NCBI GenBank assembly: GCA_040954595.2
Contig: CM082577.2
Coordinates: 13,578,001-13,642,000 of the forward strand
Origin: Balanoglossus misakiensis
Taxonomy: Eukaryota > Hemichordata
DNA: 64,000 bases
Direction: 5' to 3'
Shown: positions 56,120-64,000 of the stretch, in pieces
Layout: every line of letters begins with the position of its first letter
Position numbering within the stretch: position 1 is the first letter of the stretch
Position numbers and translations under genes: made by a program
The notes under the pieces: model-generated
What the model was told of the DNA's origin: nothing
Seen by the model: the letters and a program-made list of their open reading frames with translations, nothing else
Databases searched by the model: none

Positions 56120-57767
56120 ATGGCCACCAAGAAAGATTTGGATGCACATTTGGGTCTAATCTCAACACTGTAGAATTTGTGGTACAAAAATCGTCAGTAC
56201 TTCGTACGCGTGTAAGAGCTTCCAAACCCAATTGCGCGATACGTTCAATGTTGACGTAAACAACGACGAATAGACAGTTCATCCAAATAGTTTCTGCAAG
56301 AATTGCAAGCGGACAGTCGACTACTGTTTACATGTAACACAGGCCAGTACAGCTAGCTATAGCCCGAGAACGAAGGTGACATTGTGGAAAAAACATCCGC
56401 GAAACGGTGAGTGTGATGTTTGCCTTCGGTCTCGACCCGGAAGGAAACCAAAACAGACGAAACGAGGACGTGAAAAAAAAAGTTAAATATCGTGTCTACT
56501 CCTAATGACTCTGATGATAGGAAGTTGGGTTCAGGAACTCAAAGTCAAACTGACACACCCGTTGATATAGATTTAGTCAATGTTGTAAAGACCAAGAGGT
56601 TTAGGTGTTCACTGGGACTGTCTCCTCAACGATTCATTCACAGCACATATATTGGCCAAGAACTCGATTGCCCTATTTGCAAAGAAATTGTGGACGAGCC
56701 TGTCCAAATTCTGTGTGCTAACCCCCACACATTTTGTTCCCCCTGCTTGGCAGAGTGGTTCAAAGTTTCCCCAACATGTCCTGTCTGTCGGGTTACAATA
56801 GACAGCAATTTAGTTGCTTCGATTCCAGTTATGTTGGGAAATATCCTAAGTTCACTAACAATACACTGCGATTATAGTAATTGGGGATGTACTAGAGAAC
56901 TGCCATTGAGGGATCTGAAAGGCCATTTTGAAAGCTGCCCCTACACATCAATTGCCCATGATCATCATTATGCGTCAGCCAAGCTCCCTGAACAGCAACA
57001 GCAATTACATGTAAATTGCAATGACACTGACATCGATGTGAATGGGTCGGTACACCAGCCAGAGACCGTGAAAACAACCAGTACTATATCCCCACAAGAA
57101 GCACTTGACACCATTGCTAACTGTTCTGAAAAAATCGACAAGATGGCTGGTTTCGATACAGTGGCAACCAAAATAATCAAACTGAAACTGGAACAAACCC
57201 CTGGCTCTAGAAAGGGAGAGGCGATAACATTCAAAACTAGATCAAAGGTAAGGAAAAAACAGTGTTGATTTGAAATTAATGTCATAATTATTATGACTGT
57301 AGTAGGAATGAATAAGTAGTTATAGTGTTTTGTAATATTGTCACAATGTTCAATTGTTGACATATCTGATATGTTTAAGCATGACATATGTATTTGTGTG
57401 TAATTTTTCCTAGAAAGGCCATTTACCTGCATTACATATGTCCCCATCATGTTAATAAAATATTTGCGTGTGTCATTTTTCTCCCATAAGCCTATTCACC
57501 TGATGTATGTCCCAAAGGCAGCGAAGGATTCCACCAGAGTATCAACTCGTACACAGGCACATCGAGCAACCATTGTAGAGAAGACAAGAGAAAGTGCGTC
57601 AGGTGACAGCAAAGTGGTAGCACAACAGGTTAGGCGGGAGCTGGGCAGATTTGGGAAGACTGAACTACATTCCCTTGGTCTTTTGCCTAATGTTCCTCCT
57701 GGAGCTGGTCTAATGCTAAAGACCAGTTTGTCACTACCATGGAATAAGTTGAGGGCACTGAGGAGGT
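56120..57767 (+). pseudogene. Second RAG1 N-terminal-like gene, 3' truncated
   Basis: ATG 56,120 opens MATKKDLDAHLGLISTL; a 2-nt loss then shifts to RICGTKIVSTS, FNVDVNNDE, a TAG, and TVHPNSFCKNCKRT, PRTKVTLWKKHPRNGECDVC, GRKPKQTKRGR. A one-A loss in the A-run near 56,472-56,480 shifts to the exon ending 57,247. That exon has a C3HC4 RING (CPICKEIVDEP to CPVC; residues about 60-99 of its frame) and a C-x6-C-x11-H-x3-C finger. The last exon, 57,491-57,767, has RVSTRTQAHRATIVEKTRES and LSLPWNKLRALRR with donor GTAAGG. The order is that of RAG1's N-terminal region. No core exons follow before the hAT sequence. Confidence 0.72.
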
Positions 57768-57817
57768 AAGGATTAAGTGGGTGTGTATGCCAGCGTTTTT
57801 ATAGCATATTTTACTAG

Positions 57818-58008
57818 TACAGTCAAACCTGTCAATAGTGGCCAGTCAAGGGACTGTCCAAAACTAGCCTTTATAGACGTAGACAGGTGGCGCTTATAGA
57901 CAGGTCAGTTAATGTACAGTAACTTGCACCGGGACTGTAGCAAGGTGGCAGCTATAGAAAAGTTCCACTATAAAGAGGTGGCCTGCCACTTACACAGATT
58001 TGACTATA
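57818..58008. mobile_element. MITE with TA-flanked inverted ends, about 190 bp
   Basis: Left TACAGTCAAACCTGTCAATA and right end, reverse complemented, TATAGTCAAATCTGTGTAAG, are imperfect inverted repeats next to TA. The interior repeats GTGGCC/TATAGA motifs. It is probably a Tc1/mariner-type or similar MITE and encodes nothing. Confidence 0.5.
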
Positions 58009-58549
58009 TATTGCAAATGTGCTAATTTCATGCATGGTGTCTGTGTCTGCCTCTGTGTGTGCTGTTGGGGGTTTAAAATAGATGTACTGAGTTTTTCAGT
58101 ACCAGTACAGTCAGCTTTATAGCTTATTGTCAGTCTATTTAATTTGACACAAAATACCAAAATCTAGTAAAATTTTAGAAAAACAATATCAGAATATTTG
58201 CTTTTATTTTCAACATGCACTGGTGTGTGCAAACTTGTCTGACAATTCACCAGCCCTGCTTTGTCAACTGTAGGTTTAAATATGTGCATTTTAAATATTT
58301 GTGGTAGTTTAATTGCAGTTCTGTATACCAAAAATTGATTTTAAAAAAATATAGAGTTCAGGCCTCGAACTTAACTTTTTAATCCACCTGCCCACTGGGC
58401 AGGTGGATTGGAAAAATCACCTGCCCAAACAATATTTTCACCTGCCCATGTTTTTTTAGCTAAACGTTGATTATTGTAATGACATATGATAAAGGATATT
58501 GTACCATTATAGTTGTTTCAATTACTACTGCTGTCAAACCAGTTGGGGC
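58009..58549. other. 3' side of the minus-strand hAT element
   Basis: Near 58,362 CAGGCCTCGAACTTAACTTT resembles the inner hAT terminus CAGGGCTCGAAATTA and may be the outer element's end. A nearby inverted CACCTGCCCA / TGGGCAGGTG pair is visible (58,385-58,405). Confidence 0.35.
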
Positions 58550-59562
58550 TCAATCTCTGACATCCATCCGTCGCCTACGCTGAGCATTGTGGTGCCATCT
58601 GTCCAATGCCCTTTCTGCTGCATAGTCATCACTCTCTGGTCCATCCAGGCTGATTCGCAGTAGATTGTCTAAAGTCTCAATGTTCAGACTGGATCGCCAG
58701 TCTGTCTTTATGCGCTTCATTGCAGAGAAGCCTCGTTCACAGCAGGCTGTTGACATTGGGTATAACAGCACAATCTGGACAATGTACAAAATGTTCTCAA
58801 ATCTTTCACTGAGGTCAGGGTCAGTCAGAAAATTCTGCCATAGTGCCAGGTATCTAAGATGGCTGTGTCTTCTGTTGATCTCTAACTTCATGTCCAACCA
58901 CTCAGTTCTGGCCTGTGCTACATCAAAATTGGGCACTTGTCTTTCCAGTAATGGTGTAAAGTGATCTATCAGTCTGTTGACATGTGCATCTCCATGTGTT
59001 GCCAGTGTGTCATGATCTTCAGGCCAATTACTAATGTCAAAGACTTCTGATGCCTCCAATATGTGATTTTCTCTGAGATTGCCAAATCTCTCATCCATAT
59101 GCAGGGCTCGAAATTAGCGGTAGTCCCGCGTCCACAGACTACCAACTTTTCCCTGGGGCTACCAAAATCTGCGTAATGGTAGCCCCCGCGGACTACCAAA
59201 ACTTTGCGTGTGCGATCGACGCGATGTTGATCGCTTTGACCTGATCAACGCTCACACGCGTACACGGCCCGATCAAACCAGCACTGTACAGCAAGACTGT
59301 GACATTGTTATGCAAATTAAAATCCACAGTGCGTGCAGGAGAATGTTTGATACAAACTTTCAATAAAAGTATCAATATCTGAACTGACGTAGGCATGGGA
59401 AATTATAGCCAATGAAAAGGCATTTTCATCAAAATTTGATTACAATGTATCAATCGAAAAAATTTAAATCGCGACCCTAGGCCCTACTAAACGGACAAAT
59501 TTCATGGCGTAGACTTACGTGCACCAGCCAGACGTCGCGGGGAACAAATCTTCGGCGCGAAC

Positions 59563-60186
59563 GTGAAAACCGAGCTTATCAACTCGTGCTTACATGAAAT
59601 AAATGTTCGTTTCCGCCCATTCACAGAGGATCCAATAGTGGTCGCGGCTAATGTCTTTGACCCCACTAACTGGCCGCAGAACCCGGAAGAGCTACGAGAC
59701 TACGGTCGGGATGAAGTGTCGGCTTTATCGCAGCACTTCCGCGAGTTGTTACGACAACATACCGATTTTCAGCCTGAGGAAGTTTTAGCCGAATGGACAG
59801 GCCTGAAAACCGTCGTTAGTGCAGTGTTGACTACAAATCCAACTCTGCATTTTCTCGATATTTGGCAACGCGTTTTGATGCAAAACCTCGTGGAGTTTAG
59901 CAACGCACTATGGCTGGTAAAAATTGTGTTACTGATACCGATCCATACCAGTGAATGTGAAAGGGGATTTTCTCTCATGGGTCGCATTAAATCAGATTGG
60001 CGAGCAGCTCTAAACACCGCTACGCTCAGTAACCTTATGAGAATTGTCCTTCACGGCGAGGCTTTGGAGGAATACAACCCTGGAAATGCAATACAGCGTT
60101 GGTTTAATGCCGGTGAGCGGAGACGTCGGCCTGACATTTTACCGTACGGACCACGGCAGCCAGGACATGAACTAAATGAGAACTGA
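59563..60186 (+). CDS. hAT dimerisation-domain ORF inside the inserted element, 207 codons
   Basis: The frame has VFDPTNWPQNPEELRDYGRD, LHFLDIWQRVL, HTSECERGFSLMGRIKSDWR and NAIQRWFNAGERRRRPDI. It is homologous to the C-terminal part of the gene it interrupts, but clearly diverged and on the opposite strand. The listed first codon is GTG and no in-frame ATG lies near it, so it needs an upstream exon or is not translated. Only the C-terminal third of a transposase is present, so it could at most bind other hAT subunits (inference). Confidence 0.65.
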   Translation: MKTELINSCLHEINVRFRPFTEDPIVVAANVFDPTNWPQNPEELRDYGRDEVSALSQHFRELLRQHTDFQPEEVLAEWTGLKTVVSAVLTTNPTLHFLDIWQRVLMQNLVEFSNALWLVKIVLLIPIHTSECERGFSLMGRIKSDWRAALNTATLSNLMRIVLHGEALEEYNPGNAIQRWFNAGERRRRPDILPYGPRQPGHELNEN

Positions 60187-60903
60187 TTGAACTTGGCAAC
60201 AACGCAAATAGACTTGCCACATGTCTGTAGGTTTATTCCTGTTTTCACATAGAAAAAAGAAATCTATGTGTTCAATTTATAGTTTGAGTAAAGTGAAAGT
60301 CAAGTAATTGAATAAAACATAAAAAAACATTCGATAATTACGATAATAAGTGCTTTTTCATTTTTATTTCTTTCACGAATAAAAGTAAAAAAAATGCAAA
60401 GAAAAAAATCTTTTCTGAAGTGTACAAGATGTCCCATGACAGCGGAGAAAAATAGCTAAATTAATGGGAACGCGATTGTACCGTTGTCATTCTGAAATTC
60501 ATGGCTAATAACTGTAGTCTATTTTTAGTCTTGTTATGTCTCCTCCCCTGCTGATCACTGTGGTCGTTCTCATGGCGAATGTAAAAATTTGCATATAACC
60601 TCTGCGTATTAATAGGTCATCAAACTTTTGGGTGTCGCCCTTGTCTGGACATGTACATGCTATTCTTATACAGGGTATGATCTGCATGCAGCCAGCCAGG
60701 TACTAGAAAAAAAATTCATGAGCACAAGTCAATCATGAAAAAAAAATATTTTTATTTTTTTCTTATGAGATTGATGAAAAAAATATCCTTCACAGAAAAA
60801 AAATATCACTCTTCATTGAAAAGGTGTGCGGGCTACCAGACCATGTCACGGGGCTACCAACTTCAGAAAATGGTAGCCCAAGTGGACTACCAGTGAAAAA
60901 AGT
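60187..60903. other. 3' non-coding part of the inserted hAT element
   Basis: AT-rich with A-runs. Subterminal GGCTACCA / TGGTAGCC repeats near 60,830-60,895. No ORF. Confidence 0.5.
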
Positions 60904-62096
60904 TAATTTCGAGCCCTGATATGAGCTATCACATTAGTAACCATTCGCTGCTTTGACTAGTTAAAGGTAGGTATGTCACCATTTTCCATTGTGATGTCAG
61001 TATCCTTCCACCTGCCTGTTTCCTGGACTGCAGTTATGAACTCAGTAAGTTTCTCAGAGGGAGTATCCACCATAGCTCGCAATGAGACCTTGACTCTATC
61101 TATGCACGTGTTCACTTGGGTAAGGACAACTGCATCTTTCTGCATAACTTCACTCAACTGTGCTGTCTTCTCCAGCATGTCACAGAGAAAATGCAGGAAG
61201 AGCAAGAATTTGAAACTCTGCAACTTCTTGAGATAATTCTTGGCTCTCCCCTGCATTTCTGCACTTGCTTTTCTCTCTTCTATGATGTGTTGAAAGTGGA
61301 CAACGATAACCTTGTAATCTTTCATCAATACTGTAGATGCCCTGTACATATGTGGCATCCACCGTGTTCCCAAGATATTAACTGGCTTCAGCACAGTTTC
61401 TTCCATTGTCAATGCAAGACTACGTAGTTCTCTCAGGGCCTTTGGCGAATAGTAATACTGCTTGTATACCCCCTTCAGGAGTTCCTTTGCATCTTCTAAT
61501 AAAGGCTCCTGTTTAATTGCTTTCAACACACCCACCTCTAAACGATGGGCAACACACTGGATTTCTATTAAATGTGGCACATCACGTTTAATAAGTGCTG
61601 ATACTCCATTATTCCGGCCTAACATGACTGCAGCTCCATCTGCACCAAATCCAACCAGCTTATTTCGCCATTCCGCACCACCCAGTCCTATGCTGTCCTG
61701 AAAAGCAGCGTCAAGTGAGGCTAAAATTCCCTGTGCATGTGCATGTTGCACTGCCTGGATATTCAGATATTTGTTCTTTGGCATCCCACCTTCCATAATT
61801 CTGATGTACACCAACTCATTCTCTGAACAGGCTGTATCTGTCGAGCCATCACACAACACTGACATGAAGGTACTCTTCTGAACGGAATCAATTAAATCAT
61901 CCTTCATTACTTGACAGGTTGCTTCTATAAAGGCTCTGCATGCATGGTCATTGAAATATGTTTGTCCCAAATCGCACTCATTTCTCACATGCAGTCTGCA
62001 CAGCTTGGCAAAAGTAGTGAACGGCAACTCTTCTTTGGCAACGAAATATGCAATATTGAATAGTTTTGTCATTTTATTTCTCATGTTCACTTCCAT

Positions 62097-63098
62097 ATTT
62101 GTAAAGCAGGTTTTTCAGACAAATTAAGACCCCCCTGCCACTGCCACTGATGTTTGTACTGATGTCCCCCCATGCCGGTTGACGTGTCACCAGAAGAATT
62201 CTATAATTACGCTGTACAGAAGTTGCCGGTGAGCTGTCTGATGTCGAGCAACTGTCAAGTGATGTGATAGACAGTCAATTTCATTTCCTAAGTGATCTAA
62301 TTCATGACAGCCATGCTGTACACAAGTTCACCGAGACTGTTTGTATACATCTAAGAAATGTCCGCAAGCTCAATGTGAACAGACTGCATGGTTATATTTT
62401 CTGACGGATGTTCATTAAGCCAATTAATTTGCAGTGTAGGCTTTCATGATTGTTACTTCATCCTGGCAAGAGTTGAATGTGCTCGGGGTAGACCATATGT
62501 AATAATTTGCCTTGGTCGTTCAAATATATGCCCATTATCACTGTAGAGAGGAGACAACTAAGATCATGGATTCCTTGAAAAACTGCACTCAACTATGACT
62601 AAGGACACCACAATTGACATTGCAAAAACTTCTGTAGAGCAAGGCAAATGTGCAGAGTGGTATGAATAAGCGGCTGGAAGATTCTCTATTTTCCGTGATG
62701 TCTTCGCTTAAGTGGAAACCATTTTCAAACATCCTGGCAAGCCACATGCAGCTACAAAGTTGAGATCCCATCTCTTAGACCCTAAATCAGGTTTCTCCAA
62801 TAAAATTGGGTCGTTCACATGCAAAATATGCCAAGCTTGCATTAGAACATGAAATCACAGGTACACATCAGAACGTCAGACTTACAAATGTTGTCGTTCA
62901 TGAACATTTAGCATACCTTCCTGCATCACCGAATGCTGTTGGTCAGTGTTGTACTGCCTATGATGGGATGATATAACATGCCGAGAGACAAGGCCATTCT
63001 GATTGGATGATTTGAAATTATGCAAATGAGATGGGTTTATAAAAGAGATCAGGGCCACTCGGGAGCCTCATTTGAGCTCTGACTGTCAAGCAGTAGCC
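62097..63098. other. Flank between hAT gene and WW ORF, nothing firm
   Basis: Weak zinc-finger-like text FTCKICQACIRT near 62,815 on the plus strand is broken by stops; possibly a BED-type relic. No gene supported. Confidence 0.3.
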
Positions 63099-63356
63099 AT
63101 GGCTACTCCTGATGTATCACCAAGACTGTGCCATCGGGGGTGGCGCAAATGCTACTCTGTAAGGGCCAGCATGCCGTATTTCTTCAATGTAAAGACAGAT
63201 GAAAGTCACTGGACAGCGCCAGATGTTCCTGTACATGCAGTCACTACCCCTGGGAGTCCCAGCCCACCTGAGCCTACCCAGGAACCACCAGCAACGCCCA
63301 CCCTCTTTGATTCCCAGATCACAGAGGTCACATTGAGCCAAACCATCAACTCCTAA
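63099..63356 (+). CDS. Short WW-domain protein, 85 aa
   Basis: ATG 63,099 opens MATPDVSPRLCHRGWRKCYS, then MPYFFNVKTDESHWTAPDVP. This is a WW domain (GW ... YFFN-x-T-x-S-x-W-x-P) of about 30 residues with both signature Trp positions. A Pro-rich tail (SPSPPEPTQEPPATP) follows and the ORF ends TINS, TAA. WW domains bind Pro-rich ligands; the tail itself is Pro-rich. A separate open stretch at 63,640-63,776 may be a further exon. Host gene or TE passenger cannot be decided. Confidence 0.55.
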   Translation: MATPDVSPRLCHRGWRKCYSVRASMPYFFNVKTDESHWTAPDVPVHAVTTPGSPSPPEPTQEPPATPTLFDSQITEVTLSQTINS

Positions 63357-63639
63357 CACGTCAACAAAGACGCCAATGGCCTGTTTTGTTTTCTACTGCG
63401 ACAATCGGAAATGTCTTCTATGCTTGTGAGCGTCAAGTAAGTACAAGGGGTATATATCTATGTTGGAATTTGCGGGTTCTTTAAGCCGACGACAGGGCAG
63501 CTGATACGAACCTAGAAGGGGAATTAACCAGAGACTGGATGAGTGGAGTTGATTGAAATATATCATGGCGAGTGTGGGCGACGATGCCATCAAGACACTG
63601 ACATGTAGCTAAAGTTCCTCGATTGCATTTTTATTGCAG

Positions 63640-63776
63640 AGTATGTGCCACCCTCTTGTCCAAATGATTGGGATAGGAAAGTAGCTCGGAAGGTACTGGA
63701 ATGCATTTATGCCAAATGTTTTTTGACAGAAGTGGACCACATCATGCTACCGCCAATCTGTAGACAGAGACTCTAA
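63640..63776 (+). CDS. Possible exon downstream of the WW ORF
   Basis: After acceptor TTTATTGCAG the frame reads YVPPSCPNDWDRKVARKVLE, CIYAKCFLTEVDHIMLPPIC and stops at TAA 63,774. No family recognised and no donor match to the WW ORF was established. Confidence 0.25.
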
Positions 63777-64000
63777 CTCAGAGAAGGAACTTGAGCTCAT
63801 CTGACTTAACTTCACCTCGTCACATTTTTAGTATCAGATTAGGGAATGAAAACCACCTGTATTGTGTGTCCTCTTCAACTTTTGTGTGAATCAGTTACAT
63901 TTCTTGCATATTCAATCCATAAGAGTTTTGTTGTGGCTGTGGAAAGACGAAATAAATCAACCTAAATCTTGGAAAACATGTCATATTTGGGATACCCAGT
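63777..64000. other. Window end, nothing recognised
   Basis: Contains AATAAA near 63,950, a possible poly(A) signal for the preceding exon. Confidence 0.3.

Larger units (their letters stand above)
59102..60918 (+). mobile_element. 1,817-bp hAT element inserted in the hAT gene
   Basis: Perfect 15-bp inverted ends CAGGGCTCGAAATTA (59,102-59,116) and TAATTTCGAGCCCTG (60,904-60,918), flanked by ATATG on both sides (59,097-59,101 and 60,919-60,923). Subterminal ACTACCA / TGGTAG repeats occur at both ends. It carries one transposase fragment on the plus strand and is non-autonomous. The 5-bp duplication is shorter than the 8 bp usual for hAT. Confidence 0.8.
58550..62096 (-). pseudogene. hAT transposase (ZNF862/C17orf113-like), split by an insertion
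   Basis: On the minus strand, frame 62,096-60,957 has EELPFTTFAKLCRLH, SVLCDGSTDTACSENELVYI, LVGFGADGAAVMLGRNNGVS, CVAHRLEVGVL and LGTRWMPHM. This is the RNase-H-like core of DUF4371/hAT-type proteins, with candidate D in DGSTD and D in FGADGA. After TAG (60,959-60,957) the frame continues to the insertion at 60,923 and resumes at 59,098-58,550 with MDERFGNLRENH and TACCERGFSAMKRIKTDWRS, the hAT dimerisation region. The N-terminal zinc finger was not found. One nonsense codon and one insertion inactivate it. Confidence 0.78.

Overview
The window is animal nuclear DNA. It is AT-rich, its genes are split by GT-AG introns with short exons, it carries AATAAA signals and microsatellites, and almost every recognisable coding piece belongs to a transposable element (TE) family common in aquatic invertebrates. 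A marine invertebrate such as a lancelet, hemichordate, echinoderm or mollusc fits. I cannot separate these from sequence alone. There is no operon, rRNA, convincing tRNA or CRISPR array.

Layout. 0-2.4 kb: a Tnp2/CACTA-like transposase relic, then a two-exon gene that is a bare CIDE-N domain. 2.7-9.1 kb: a nine-exon RAG1-related element. Its first exon has the zinc-binding pattern of the RAG1 N-terminal region and its later exons carry RAG1/Transib-like D, D and E motifs. 9.4-16.6 kb: three decayed ZNF862-like hAT copies, two of them linked to Myb/SANT-like ORFs, plus a spliced gene (12.6-14.1 kb) whose paralogue at 38.4-41.7 kb ends in a ParB-like motif. 17.5-18.3 kb: a GTAT microsatellite and a C2H2 zinc-finger ORF. 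18,977-32,670: a nearly perfect 6,847-bp tandem duplication holding a Mutator-like transposase interrupted by a 1,447-bp palindrome-rich insertion. 33-36.5 kb: LINE ORF1 relic, Ty3/Gypsy 3' end with LTR, and an intron-containing possible DDE-type relic.

38-46 kb: the ParB-like gene with an inserted RecQ/FLYWCH block, two nested Helentron-like elements carrying direct-repeat nuclear-receptor motifs, and a PHD-FLYWCH-MULE transposon. 46-55.7 kb: DUF7869-like, hAT, LINE and piggyBac fragments and a duplicated unknown module. 56.1-57.8 kb: a second RAG1-N-like gene, 3' truncated. 58.5-62.1 kb: a minus-strand hAT gene split by a smaller hAT element on the opposite strand. 63.1 kb: a short WW-domain ORF.

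The genes do not form a pathway; this is a nest of DNA transposons with a few possible host or domesticated genes (CIDE-N, ParB-like, WW). The most notable content is the pair of RAG1-related elements, one with an uninterrupted catalytic part.
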